From assembly GCF_011393025.1 (NCBI RefSeq), contig NZ_JAAOEO010000019.1:19317-83316 (forward strand): a stretch of 64,000 bases of DNA. The letters run 5' to 3'. This DNA comes from Neobacillus terrae. GTDB taxonomy: Bacteria > Bacillota > Bacilli > Bacillales > Cytobacillaceae. Positions 35,626 through 44,002 of this stretch are shown here, in pieces. A program made the translations under genes and the position numbers. Under the pieces are notes generated by a model. The model made no database searches. It was not told the DNA's origin and was given only the letters and a program-made list of their open reading frames with translations. Position 1 is the stretch's first letter; the number at the start of each line of letters is the position of its first letter.

Positions 35626-36372
35626 TTATTCTTCGTCAATCTTTCTGAACTTTTCTTCTGTAAAAGGCATAGAGGAGGGGACAGATACAAGTTCCATTTC
35701 AGGATATCTTAAGGCTGTCAGTTTTCCTCCAAATACACAGCCAGTATCAATATTGTAGGTATTGTTCACAATCCTTGGCTCCTCAACTGGCGTATGTCCG
35801 TATACTATGACGGCTTTACCCTGGTAATTCCTTGCCCAATCCCTTCTGACCGGTGAACCGTCCGGATGCTTTTCACCAGTAATATCTCCATATAAAACAA
35901 AGGTTTTAACTCGGGAATTATTTTTACCTATATAATCCTCACGAATACCGGCATGGGCGATGACCAGCTTTTTATCATCTAGTATCAAATGGAGCGGGGC
36001 AGATTCATAAAGAGCTACGAATTTGTTTCTTATTTCACGCTGGACCTTCTTTTCAAGCGATTGGAATTCCTCTACTGTAGTTTCCAGACCGTGTGTTATC
36101 TGAACCTTGTTCCCAATGAAAAAGCGGTATAACTTATTACAATGGTTTCCGGGAACATAGTGAGCAGTTTTCTCCTTAACAACCAATCTCCATACAAGTT
36201 CAACTACCTTTAGTGACTCTGGCCCCCGGTCAGTGAGATCACCTACAAAACCCAGTATCCTGCCATCAGGGTGAAGAGGAATTCCATTATCCCATTTATA
36301 GCCCAGCTCCTGTGTAAGGGTATCAAATTCCTTATAGCATCCATGTATATCACCAATAATATCGATTTTCAG
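35626..36372 (-). CDS. prpE: PPP-family phosphatase PrpE, CTG start
   Basis: Protein/diadenosine-tetraphosphate phosphatase of the PPP family, 248 residues, linked in B. subtilis to spore germination. The frame encodes GDIHG, GDLTDRG and GNHC, the metal ligands of the family. The first two lie upstream of position 36186, so the gene must start further up. The only suitable start is CTG at 36372, six bases after GGGAGGG; no in-frame ATG, GTG or TTG lies between it and the ribosome site. A minimal frame from 36186 would lack two metal motifs. Confidence 0.9.
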   Translation of the reverse strand: MKIDIIGDIHGCYKEFDTLTQELGYKWDNGIPLHPDGRILGFVGDLTDRGPESLKVVELVWRLVVKEKTAHYVPGNHCNKLYRFFIGNKVQITHGLETTVEEFQSLEKKVQREIRNKFVALYESAPLHLILDDKKLVIAHAGIREDYIGKNNSRVKTFVLYGDITGEKHPDGSPVRRDWARNYQGKAVIVYGHTPVEEPRIVNNTYNIDTGCVFGGKLTALRYPEMELVSVPSSMPFTEEKFRKIDEE

Positions 36373-36513
36373 TTGAATCCCTCCCTTTTATGCATCCTTA
36401 TGATTAGTTTTTCACTTTACCCTTCATTTATAATAGATGAAAACTATTTAAAAGATTTATATAGGATGTTTTGCTGAATAATCTTATTTGATGGGGGAAA
36501 AGGAGGAGTTTTT

Positions 36514-38370
36514 ATGGAACATTCATCAGTTACATCGCTGGTCATTGTGATTGTTGCGGCATTTGTTACTCCAATCATACTTCATAAATTGAAATTAGGC
36601 TTTATCCCGGTTGTAGTTGCAGAAATTATCATGGGTCTGATTATTGGAAAAAGCGGTTTTGATCTTATTGGTAAGGATCCCTGGATTGCAACACTTTCCA
36701 CACTAGGGTTTATTTTTCTGATGTTTTTGAGCGGCCTGGAAATTGATTTTACTGCTTTTACCGGAAATAAGAAGAGAGGGATGCTGCCCTCTGGGAAACG
36801 GGAGCCGAATACATTTGCTGTAGCCGGGCTTATTTTCGCAGGAATATTTGCCGTTTCACTGGGACTGTCCTATTTATTTGTGGCTGCAGGTTTTATTCAT
36901 AATGCATTCCTTATGACTCTTATCATTTCAACGATTTCTCTTGGAGTTGTAGTGCCTACCCTAAAGGAAGCGCATCTGATGAAAACAGGAATTGGCCAAA
37001 TTATTCTGCTTGTGGCAGTTATTGCAGATCTTGTCACAATGATACTGCTCGCTGTTTTTGTCTCACTAAATGAAAAAAGCCATGGAAATACATGGCTGCT
37101 TCTTGTTTTATTTGCAGCTGGGATTGGCCTTTATTTTATAGGCCGCGGCTTTAAAAACAGAGCCTTTCTTGATGCTTTGTCTAAAGGAACAGTTCAGATT
37201 GGTACAAGGGCAGTTTTTACACTAATTATCGTTTTGGTAGGGTTATCTGAAACCGTTGGGGCAGAAAATATATTAGGAGCCTTCCTTGCTGGTGTACTGG
37301 TGTCACTTTTGTCTCCTAATCAGGATTTGGTCCATAAGCTTGACTCGTTTGGTTATGGATTCTTAATACCGATTTTCTTTGTTATGGTAGGGGTTAAACT
37401 GGACGTTTGGTCACTTTTCAGTGATAAAAGATTACTTATGCTGATTCCGCTTTTATTAGGGGGGCTGCTGTTATCTAAGCTTTTGCCCGTCTTTTTGCTA
37501 AAAAAATGGTATGACACCAAGACAGTGATTTCTTCAGGCTTTTTGCTGACAAGTACCTTATCGCTTGTAATTGCTGCGGCAACAATTGGGGAAAGGATGA
37601 AGATTATTACTCAGCAAATGAGCGGCACGCTTATTCTAGTTGCAATCATTACGTCAATAATCACTCCAATTGTTTTTAAAAAGCTGTTTCCAAAGGAAGC
37701 TGCTGCCGGCAGAAAAATCAAGGTGGCCTTTATTGGGGCAAACCAGGTTACCCTTCCGGTTTCACTCGAGCTCAAATCCTCTATATATGACCCTGTTCTT
37801 TTTCATACCAAATTGGATAAATCAGAAGAGCAGATTTCTAATTCCTTGTTTGAAATTAGAGAAATAGAGGATTATTCTATAGAGACGCTTGAGAAACAGA
37901 ATGTATCTGAGACTGATATTGTTGTTGTCTCTACAAAGGATGAGGAAGTAAATGCTAGATTAGCCTTTAAACTCAAGGAACTGGGAGTAGAAAGAGTGAT
38001 TACCCGAATTGAAACTCCATCTCTTGAGGAAGGCCTCCGGGCTAGGGGAGTGGAAACCTATTCACTTTATATGTCTACCAAAGTTCTGCTGCGGGCACTA
38101 ATTGAGTCTCCCAGCATTATGAATATTTTAACCAATCAGGAGACAGCTCTTCATGAAATTTCCATGCAAAATAAACGTTTTGATGGTATGACAATACGGA
38201 AATTTCCTTTTACAGGAGATATTATCTTTGTACGCATTTTTAGAGGAAAGGACTCAATTATTCCCCATGGCGATACTGAACTGCAGTTGGATGACCATTT
38301 AATCGTGAGCGGTTCGAAAGAGTATGTGACTGATTTGAAAAGGGAACTTGAGTTTTGCGAAACTTGCTAG
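36514..38370 (+). CDS. yjbQ: Kef-type cation/proton antiporter YjbQ
   Basis: A 618-residue membrane transporter of the CPA2 family with about 12 transmembrane helices (residues 1-385). An NAD-binding RCK/TrkA-N-like domain follows (about 400-520, KVAFIGANQ), then a TrkA-C domain at the end. It probably exchanges K+ for H+. GGAGGAG precedes the ATG. Position between prpE and fabI fits B. subtilis yjbQ. Confidence 0.92.
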   Translation: MEHSSVTSLVIVIVAAFVTPIILHKLKLGFIPVVVAEIIMGLIIGKSGFDLIGKDPWIATLSTLGFIFLMFLSGLEIDFTAFTGNKKRGMLPSGKREPNTFAVAGLIFAGIFAVSLGLSYLFVAAGFIHNAFLMTLIISTISLGVVVPTLKEAHLMKTGIGQIILLVAVIADLVTMILLAVFVSLNEKSHGNTWLLLVLFAAGIGLYFIGRGFKNRAFLDALSKGTVQIGTRAVFTLIIVLVGLSETVGAENILGAFLAGVLVSLLSPNQDLVHKLDSFGYGFLIPIFFVMVGVKLDVWSLFSDKRLLMLIPLLLGGLLLSKLLPVFLLKKWYDTKTVISSGFLLTSTLSLVIAAATIGERMKIITQQMSGTLILVAIITSIITPIVFKKLFPKEAAAGRKIKVAFIGANQVTLPVSLELKSSIYDPVLFHTKLDKSEEQISNSLFEIREIEDYSIETLEKQNVSETDIVVVSTKDEEVNARLAFKLKELGVERVITRIETPSLEEGLRARGVETYSLYMSTKVLLRALIESPSIMNILTNQETALHEISMQNKRFDGMTIRKFPFTGDIIFVRIFRGKDSIIPHGDTELQLDDHLIVSGSKEYVTDLKRELEFCETC

Positions 38371-38418
38371 CATTAAAAACACGTGTGAGGCTTTTCATTT
38401 TTGCCGTGTTAGTGTAGA

Positions 38419-38437
38419 ATTAGTACCAACTACTAAT
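38419..38437 (+). promoter_or_regulatory. FapR operator upstream of fabI
   Basis: ATTAGTA (38419-38425), a 5-bp centre CCAAC, and TACTAAT (38431-38437) form a perfect palindrome. It matches the FapR site type (TTAGTACC...). It overlaps a likely -10 (TAGAAT, 38415-38420) of fabI. FapR is the malonyl-CoA-responsive repressor of lipid synthesis, and fabI is in its B. subtilis regulon. Confidence 0.88.
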
Positions 38438-38464
38438 AACATGTAATAATAGGGGGATTTAATA

Positions 38465-39235
38465 ATGACTCTTTCTTTAGCTGGAAAAACATACTTAGTC
38501 ATGGGAGTAGCAAATAAACGAAGCATTGCATGGGGTATTGCAAGATCCCTTCATAATGCTGGAGCAAGGCTTATATTTACATACGCTGGTGAAAGACTTG
38601 AGAGCAGCGTACGCGACCTTGCTGGCTCACTGGAAGCTGAAGGTACTATTGTTTTGCCTTGTGACGTTACAAGCGACGAAGCCATTGCCAAATGCTTTTC
38701 TGATATTAAAGAACAAGTTGGAACGATTCATGGCCTCGCTCACTGCATCGCTTTTGCTAATAAAGAAGAGCTTAGCGGAGACTACATGAATACAACTCGT
38801 GATGGCTTCTTGTTAGCTCACAATATCAGCTCTTATTCCTTAACTGCTGTTGCAAAAGAAGCAAAGGATTTAATGACAGAAGGCGGAAGCATCGTTACTT
38901 TAACATACCTTGGCGGAGAACGGGCTATTCAGAATTATAATGTAATGGGTGTTGCTAAAGCTTCATTAGATGCAAGTGTCCGGTACCTTGCGTCTGACCT
39001 TGGTAAACAAGGAATCCGCGTTAACTCCATCTCTGCAGGCCCAATTCGCACACTATCAGCTAAAGGAATAAGCGACTTTAATTCCATCCTGAAGGAAATT
39101 GAAGAAAAAGCGCCTTTAAGAAGGGCAACAACTCCAGAAGAAGTTGGCGATACAGCAGTATTTTTATTCAGTGACCTATCCCGTGGCATTACTGGGGAAA
39201 ACATACACGTAGATTCCGGTTACCATATACTTTAA
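38465..39235 (+). CDS. fabI: Enoyl-ACP reductase FabI (NADH)
   Basis: Last step of fatty-acid elongation; target of triclosan-type inhibitors. The 256-residue atypical SDR has GVANKRSIAWG at the nucleotide site, the LAHCIAFA strand, the catalytic Tyr-x6-Lys (YNVMGVAKA) and SAGPIRTLSAKGI. GGGGG precedes the ATG. It is monocistronic with a FapR operator. Confidence 0.95.
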   Translation: MTLSLAGKTYLVMGVANKRSIAWGIARSLHNAGARLIFTYAGERLESSVRDLAGSLEAEGTIVLPCDVTSDEAIAKCFSDIKEQVGTIHGLAHCIAFANKEELSGDYMNTTRDGFLLAHNISSYSLTAVAKEAKDLMTEGGSIVTLTYLGGERAIQNYNVMGVAKASLDASVRYLASDLGKQGIRVNSISAGPIRTLSAKGISDFNSILKEIEEKAPLRRATTPEEVGDTAVFLFSDLSRGITGENIHVDSGYHIL

Positions 39236-39264
39236 TAATAACGGAAGCCTCTCGGTGCGTGCAC

Positions 39265-39378
39265 TTGAAGGGTCTCCTAGGACCCGCTTTTACTACTGGA
39301 GTCTCGTACCTATGATTCCCTTCAACATAGCTGTTATAGCCACATTACAAACCCGCTTCTATTAAGAGGCGGGTTTGT
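39265..39378 (+). terminator. Structured region and hairpin after fabI
   Basis: Two nested structures lie here. TTGAAGGG (39265-39272) can pair with CCCTTCAA (39318-39325), enclosing GGGTC/GACCC. A 10-bp perfect stem ACAAACCCGC/GCGGGTTTGT (39347-39356/39369-39378) is the likely fabI terminator, although the T-run is poor. The upstream structure is unexplained. Confidence 0.55.
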
Positions 39379-39920
39379 GTGATTTTAGAATCAGGATAAC
39401 CATATTATTATATATCCTTTCTAAATCGTTTTTGATTGGGGGATAAAGCTTGCTAAGGCCAATAATTTTTCTAGCAAAAAGAATTGAAAAAATTGTTATT
39501 GCCTGTAAAAAAATTGCCGTTGGACTTAAACTGCAGATGACTTAACAAATTCAAAAATATAGAAAAGGTCTAAATAATAGGCTCTTTTCGTAAACTTTGT
39601 TTTTATGCTTCGGTGAATCGGCAGGCGCGGAGAAAATGCGAATGTATTTTCGCGGAGTCTCGCCTATTTTTTACTCACAGTTTCTTAAATTTGCAGCGAA
39701 CTTTTAGAAAAGAGCCAAATAACAAAACAAAAATGATCCTAGTAATTTATTTTGGAATCTCTTGTATTATTTATGAGATCTCTAGCAGGTCTACTTCTTT
39801 GTTTCCACTGCTTCTTTCATTCTATATAAGGAATCCTGATAGTGACTGAGGGCTACTTGCGTATCATTAAATAATTCCGTGTACTTTAAATGCAATTTAG
39901 AATCCACTTATTTCACCTTT
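39379..39920. other. Intergenic region with a degenerate repeat copy
   Basis: No supported gene. At 39610-39668 the reverse strand resembles the start of the 184-bp repeat (GCGAGACTCC, then CATTCGCATTTT). The rest is AT-rich. A short forward frame across it (39613-39849) has no ribosome site. Confidence 0.5.
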
Positions 39921-40267
39921 TTACTCTTCGTCATTAAATTCCTCAACATTATCAAAATGCTTTTCATTAGCTATTTTATCTTTCAGAGAGAAAAGCGTTT
40001 CAAGTTTTCTTAGTAAAAGCCACTCTTTCATTATTACAGAATCAATTATCCTATTTACAGAGTAATTAAAAGCGAGGATATCCTGGTTTGAAGGTGCTGT
40101 TTGGAAATCTACATTTTTTCCGACAATGCATTAATTTTTTCAGCTTCAGAAGAAATTAGGTGGGCGAGAGCTGTTTCCTCTGCTGCGATTGATTCCAAGA
40201 GTTTGGCCATTATTGCTTCAGTGGGAGAATTTTTGCTTATAAAATATCCGGAATCAACACATCTCAT
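39921..40267 (-). pseudogene. Frameshifted spore-type gene (LESIAAEETALAHLI family)
   Basis: Reading leftward from ATG at 40267 gives MRCVDSGYF, then LESIAAEETALAHLISSEAE, and a stop at 40109-40111. Adding one base to the A6 run near 40112-40117 continues into DFQTAPSNQDILAFNYSVNR and MKEWLLLRKLETLF, ending at 39921. The joined product (about 115 residues) resembles short proteins I recall beside spore-surface genes in Bacillus. AAGGGG lies just before the ATG. A real one-base deletion and a sequencing error in the run are both possible. Confidence 0.65.
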
Positions 40268-40391
40268 TACCCCTTAACGTTAATGTTTCTAACATTATAT
40301 GACCAGTTTTGCAGGGAGTATAGATTTATTTTTATCTATACAAAAAACTTAGGGAGCATGCCGGCTTAAGGAAACATTGAGTTAATTAAAG

Positions 40392-40420
40392 AACCCAATC
40401 GTACTTCTTCTCATATTATA
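40392..40420 (+). promoter_or_regulatory. Likely sigma-K promoter of cotO
   Basis: CATATTATA (40412-40420) fits the sigma-K -10 CATAnnnTA, with ACC 16 bp upstream (40393-40395) as the -35. The start would fall about 20 bp before the ATG. Late mother-cell expression fits a coat gene. Confidence 0.6.
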
Positions 40421-40447
40421 TTTATGATTTTGAGGGAGGGTAGCCAC

Positions 40448-41053
40448 ATGAAGGAAAGTAAAAAAATAAAAGCCGTAATTCCAATGCTATATGTTTATCA
40501 GCCATTTATGAAACCGCCTAAAGCACAAATGCAGAACAGCTATAAAACCTTAGCAAATGGAGATGATGTACCGAAGAAGCCGCCTGGAAAAAAACAAGAA
40601 ATTGAAATCGAAAACAAAATTGAGAAAAAAGATAATGATGTTAAAGAAAATAATTTAGATGAGCTGGTGTTCAATTCGAATGCGGAAAGTAAGGAGCCCA
40701 GCTATGAAGCTGTTTTAGATTACGCCGAAGTACAAGGTGAAAAAATAGAGGGAAATATAAAAGAGGAATTTATAACAAGAGAAAAAGACGGGAAACAAGA
40801 AAATAATAAAACAACTTCTATGAATAAAACTAACTTTCGTAATTTAGACTTAAAGGGAAAATGCGAATATATGAAGATCATTCCATATCCAGTTGCTAAA
40901 ATTCGTTATATTTTTATTGCAAATGATAAACAGTACCTAGGTTACTTTATTTCTAAGATTGAAGGAGACTTGCTTATCTATAGCATTGAGACAAAGGAAT
41001 ATTTGCGAATTTCGTATGACTCTCTGATTGATATAACATTAAATGGTCTTTAA
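40448..41053 (+). CDS. cotO: Spore coat protein CotO
   Basis: A 201-residue morphogenetic coat protein. Only the ends look conserved: IPMLYVYQPF near the start, and a C-terminal domain with VAKIRYIFIANDKQYLGYFI and LRISYDSLIDITLNGL. The middle is a charged, Lys/Glu-rich, probably disordered stretch. The ATG at 40448 follows GAGGGAGGG. It sits next after fabI apart from the frameshifted gene, as yjbX/cotO does in B. subtilis. The assignment combines synteny and end motifs. Confidence 0.78.
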   Translation: MKESKKIKAVIPMLYVYQPFMKPPKAQMQNSYKTLANGDDVPKKPPGKKQEIEIENKIEKKDNDVKENNLDELVFNSNAESKEPSYEAVLDYAEVQGEKIEGNIKEEFITREKDGKQENNKTTSMNKTNFRNLDLKGKCEYMKIIPYPVAKIRYIFIANDKQYLGYFISKIEGDLLIYSIETKEYLRISYDSLIDITLNGL

Positions 41054-41120
41054 TTCTTTTGGGTAAACCTATTCAATTGTCAAGAAAACGAGTTGATTGA
41101 AAAATACTATTCACCTTTAT

Positions 41121-41169
41121 AAAATAGTCCTTTATTCCACCATTATTGGCGGGATGAAGGGCTATTTTT
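41121..41169 (+). terminator. Terminator of cotO
   Basis: A long imperfect stem (AAATAG-CCTT...AAGG-CTATTT with inner CC/GG pairs) ending in T5. Confidence 0.78.
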
Positions 41170-41299
41170 GCTGTTTTGGCAATTTGCGGTCATATAAGCG
41201 TGTTCCCTAAACTAGCCATATTGTGGTACCTGGCGGACAACCTCATTAAAACGTCCAAAAAAATGATTCTATGTTGAAACCGTATTCTGAGGTTATATT

Positions 41300-41560
41300 T
41301 AATCCTTGACTGGATCTTCAATGGAGTATCCAAGAAACCAATGATAAGCATTGTTCATCTGAACCTCTTGTTCCATCTTATGTTCTAAGCTGGTAATGAA
41401 AAAATAGGGTAAAACCAATGTACCTTCAACTTTCCTTTTTTATAAAATTCTCTGGTATCAGGTGATCAATAGAAGCAGCCACTTGTTTTGCGCGATTATT
41501 CCTGTTAATTCCCTTCATTCTAATCGTGTCCTTTCCAACACTTTTATTCATCTTTAGGGA
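41300..41560 (-). pseudogene. Transposase remnant
   Basis: On the minus strand, scattered fragments resemble an IS1182/IS5-type transposase. VAASIDHLIPENF is read around 41455-41495, and NNAYHWFLGYSIEDPVKD around 41305-41360, in different frames and without the catalytic region. No terminal repeats are visible. It is an old, mostly deleted insertion. Confidence 0.5.
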
Positions 41561-41569
41561 TATAAACGC

Positions 41570-41620
41570 AAAAAAGGCTGTTGATTTTCAACAGCCTTGA
41601 GGTTTACATTTGTAAACCTC
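41570..41620 (-). terminator. Double hairpin terminator of the cotZ-type gene
   Basis: On the minus strand, GAGGTTTAC/GTAAACCTC (41599-41620) is followed by GGCTGTTG/CAACAGCC (41576-41596) and T6. Both stems are perfect. Confidence 0.88.
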
Positions 41621-41638
41621 ATTTTGCTAATTACTTCA

Positions 41639-42142
41639 TCATGATGTCATTACAGCGTCTAAGCAAGTTACACCACAGAGGCAATGCAGATCCAAGGTTA
41701 TACAGACACCTGTACGTTTAAAGATTGTTTCATCTGGTAGACATTTGATTTGATCACAAGGATCATCAAAGTCCTCCCCAGGGTCTTGATTAGTAGTTAA
41801 TAACTCCAATGTGGCACAGCAATCATCATCTACTGAGGTGACCCTGAAGAAGAAAGTCTGGAAGCATTTAAGCTTGACTTTTCCTCCATTTCCCCGGGAT
41901 TTAAGTTTGACACCTGTTGCCTTGAAAGGTTCACATCCACCACAATACAGAATAAGTGGTATTGTATCTAAATTTGATGATACTGGTGAAATGCCATTTA
42001 ATAATTCATCAATGGATTTCTCACAGCTCGTATTACAACCAGAAACTGTAGGAGATACTTCATCCTGAACATCAGCAATCCTTCGAAGTACTGTGCATAC
42101 ACAATTGTCACCACTATGTGATCCGTGACTTCCACAAACCAT
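41639..42142 (-). CDS. cotZ: Cysteine-rich spore coat protein, CotZ/CotY/ExsY family
   Basis: A 167-residue protein with about 16 cysteines. It includes the N-terminal CVCTVLRRIADVQD and the C-terminal RTGVCITLDLHCLCGVTCLD that mark the CotZ/ExsY family. These proteins form disulfide-linked crust or exosporium sheets on the spore. The ATG at 42142 has AAGGAG 8 bases upstream; a GTG three codons earlier overlaps it. CotZ is chosen on synteny; CotY or ExsY-like is equally possible by sequence. Confidence 0.85.
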   Translation of the reverse strand: MVCGSHGSHSGDNCVCTVLRRIADVQDEVSPTVSGCNTSCEKSIDELLNGISPVSSNLDTIPLILYCGGCEPFKATGVKLKSRGNGGKVKLKCFQTFFFRVTSVDDDCCATLELLTTNQDPGEDFDDPCDQIKCLPDETIFKRTGVCITLDLHCLCGVTCLDAVMTS

Positions 42143-42184
42143 ATTTTCCACTCCTTATATTTATTTTAGACTTATTGTCCTTAA

Positions 42185-42212
42185 TAGAATATGAGGGCGC
42201 TTTTTTTTGGTG
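42185..42212 (-). promoter_or_regulatory. Likely sigma-K promoter of the cotZ-type gene
   Basis: On the minus strand CATATTCTA (42193-42185) fits CATAnnnTA, with CACC (42212-42209) about 15 bp upstream. This is the late mother-cell sigma-K pattern and fits the gene's role. Confidence 0.65.
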
Positions 42213-42372
42213 TGGGTATTAGTCTATTTTGCTCAAAAGGCGTTTAGGAAAAGGTAATAAAAGTTTGTTTATACATATGAGCGAAGCCTATTCACACTGT
42301 TTTTACCAGCATATAATGGTGCGATGAAGCATATATGCAATGAGCCAGGTTGCTTATTAAAGGAGGAAAGAC

Positions 42373-42717
42373 ATGGACAGCTGGCTGGATTTTATACTGT
42401 TAGTTTTTGCTAGCTTACGTTTAACCCGCCTAATTGTTTATGATAAAATAACTGACTTCATTCGCCGCCTCTTTCACTCCGAGGTCGAGGAAATGGCTCC
42501 GGACGGAAGAGTGGAAACATACATTGAAATTAAGGGCAGTGGACTCAGGTATTGGATCGGGGAACTTTTAAGCTGCCATTGGTGTACTGGATTTTGGTCC
42601 ACATTAACACTTTATCTTGCGTATAAATTAATTCCAACTATTTCATTACCCGTTATTACCGTTTTTGCCATTGCTGGATGTGCATCTTTTTTTCAGTATT
42701 TTTTAACCAAAGAATAA
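42373..42717 (+). CDS. yjcA: DUF1360 sporulation membrane protein YjcA
   Basis: A 114-residue protein with hydrophobic segments at both ends and the family's CHWCTGFW motif (about residues 68-75). AAAGGAGGAAAG precedes the ATG. yjcA lies at this place in B. subtilis and is transcribed during sporulation. Molecular function is unknown. Confidence 0.85.
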   Translation: MDSWLDFILLVFASLRLTRLIVYDKITDFIRRLFHSEVEEMAPDGRVETYIEIKGSGLRYWIGELLSCHWCTGFWSTLTLYLAYKLIPTISLPVITVFAIAGCASFFQYFLTKE

Positions 42718-42742
42718 TCTATATAGAAAGGATAATTTAAAA

Positions 42743-42874
42743 ATGGAAGGATTCGAAAAGGAAAAAGCAAAAGAATCACAAAATCAGGTGAACGAAAATA
42801 AAAAAGTTCGACCGCAATATATGAAGAGGCGTAGAAAAGCTGGTGGCTGTGGCTGCGGAAAAAAAACTAAATAG
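42743..42874 (+). CDS. 43-residue basic spore-type peptide
   Basis: A short frame encoding a Lys/Glu/Asn-rich chain ending RRRKAGGCGCGKKTK. AAAGGA lies about 11 bases before the ATG. It sits 25 bp after yjcA and is followed by a terminator, so it probably shares its transcript. The Gly-Cys-Gly-Cys end is common in small coat peptides; that role is inferred. Confidence 0.6.
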   Translation: MEGFEKEKAKESQNQVNENKKVRPQYMKRRRKAGGCGCGKKTK

Positions 42875-42883
42875 ATAATATAG

Positions 42884-42912
42884 AACACTCATCCATTAAG
42901 ATGGGTGTTTTC
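42884..42912 (+). terminator. Terminator after yjcA and the small peptide gene
   Basis: A 10-bp stem (42884-42893/42900-42909) with one G-U pair, followed by TTTTCC. Confidence 0.8.
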
Positions 42913-43033
42913 CTTTTTAAGATAAAAATACTAAAAGAAATACATATAACGGTTGTAATTGTTGAATTATAAAAGTACAAACCTTCAGTCGATTGCATGG
43001 GTTTATTTTAAGTTGTACATAAGAGGGTCAAGG

Positions 43034-43513
43034 ATGGTGAAAAATTTGAAAAAACTTTATTGGCAAATCAGCACTACAGTGTTTATGGTTTTTTTCCTGG
43101 CAGGCTGTGGAGCGGACAACGGGAATGGGAGCAATAATGCTCTTCTGAATGCAACAAATCCGAAACCCCTAAATATCGCAGCAAAAGGGAAAGATAACGC
43201 AGAAACGATAAAGAAAGATGTTAGCTCAATGCCTGAGATATACGATGTTGCGGTCATTGAAGGAAAAAAAGATACTCTTATTGCTTATAAGGTAAAGCAT
43301 ATGCAAAGGTTTCGGATGAAAACAATAGAAAAAAAACTCAATAAAAGACTTGAGAAAAAGTATCCGAAAGAAAACTTCACTGTTTCAAGCGATTATAAAA
43401 TATTTCTTGAGGCGGTCAGGCTAAAAGAGCGGATCCATAAAAAAGGCCTTCCTAAAGATAAAGCCGAAAAGGAATTGCAAAAAATTATTAAGCTGCAGAT
43501 GGAAATGACCTAA
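43034..43513 (+). CDS. YhcN/YlaJ-family sporulation lipoprotein
   Basis: A 159-residue lipoprotein with lipobox LAGC (Cys25). The YhcN/YlaJ domain includes VSSMPEIYDVAVIEGKKDTLIAYKVKHM. The ATG at 43034 follows AAGAGGG; the upstream open frame lacks a ribosome site. It lies 12 bp before spoVAC. A yhcN-like gene ahead of spoVAC-AD-AEb is the arrangement of the second-type spoVA operons. Confidence 0.85.
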   Translation: MVKNLKKLYWQISTTVFMVFFLAGCGADNGNGSNNALLNATNPKPLNIAAKGKDNAETIKKDVSSMPEIYDVAVIEGKKDTLIAYKVKHMQRFRMKTIEKKLNKRLEKKYPKENFTVSSDYKIFLEAVRLKERIHKKGLPKDKAEKELQKIIKLQMEMT

Positions 43514-43525
43514 GGGGGAAAAAGT

Positions 43526-44002
43526 ATGGGAAACAAGCAAAATAAAGTAACACCTGAACAGCAGAAATACCAGCAGCTGCAAAAGAAGCATGAATTAAAG
43601 AGACCTGTATTAAAAAACTGTATAAAAGCATTTTTGGTAGGCGGGCTTATTTGCCTGATTGGCCAGGCAGTCAGCTATTTTTATATTTACTATTTCAATT
43701 TTACCGAGCAGACATCGGGAAACCCTACAGTAGCAACAATGGTTTTCTTTTCAATGCTCTTAACCGGTTTTGGCGTATATGACCATATTGCACAATTCGC
43801 GGGTGCAGGAAGCGCAGTCCCTGTAACAGGATTCGGTAATGCTATTATTTCCGCGGCTATTGAGCATCGGACAGAGGGTTTTGTTTTAGGTGTTGGCGGC
43901 AATATGTTTAAGCTTGCCGGTTCAGTTATCTTATTTGGTGTCTTTTCTGCATTTGTAGTTGCGCTTATTAAAACATTATTGGTGATGTGGGGGGTTTTGT
44001 AA
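43526..44002 (+). CDS. spoVAC: Stage V sporulation protein AC
   Basis: A 158-residue integral membrane protein with four to five transmembrane segments and the family's AQFAGAGSAVPVTGFGNA motif. SpoVAC acts as a mechanosensitive channel component for dipicolinic acid in the spore inner membrane. GGGGG precedes the ATG. It is followed immediately by spoVAD. SpoVAE downstream is a paralogue with a matching VDFAGAGATIPITSFGN motif. Confidence 0.93.
   Translation: MGNKQNKVTPEQQKYQQLQKKHELKRPVLKNCIKAFLVGGLICLIGQAVSYFYIYYFNFTEQTSGNPTVATMVFFSMLLTGFGVYDHIAQFAGAGSAVPVTGFGNAIISAAIEHRTEGFVLGVGGNMFKLAGSVILFGVFSAFVVALIKTLLVMWGVL

Noticed and set aside
39613..39849. 78-codon forward frame
   Set aside because: No ribosome site; it crosses the degenerate repeat.
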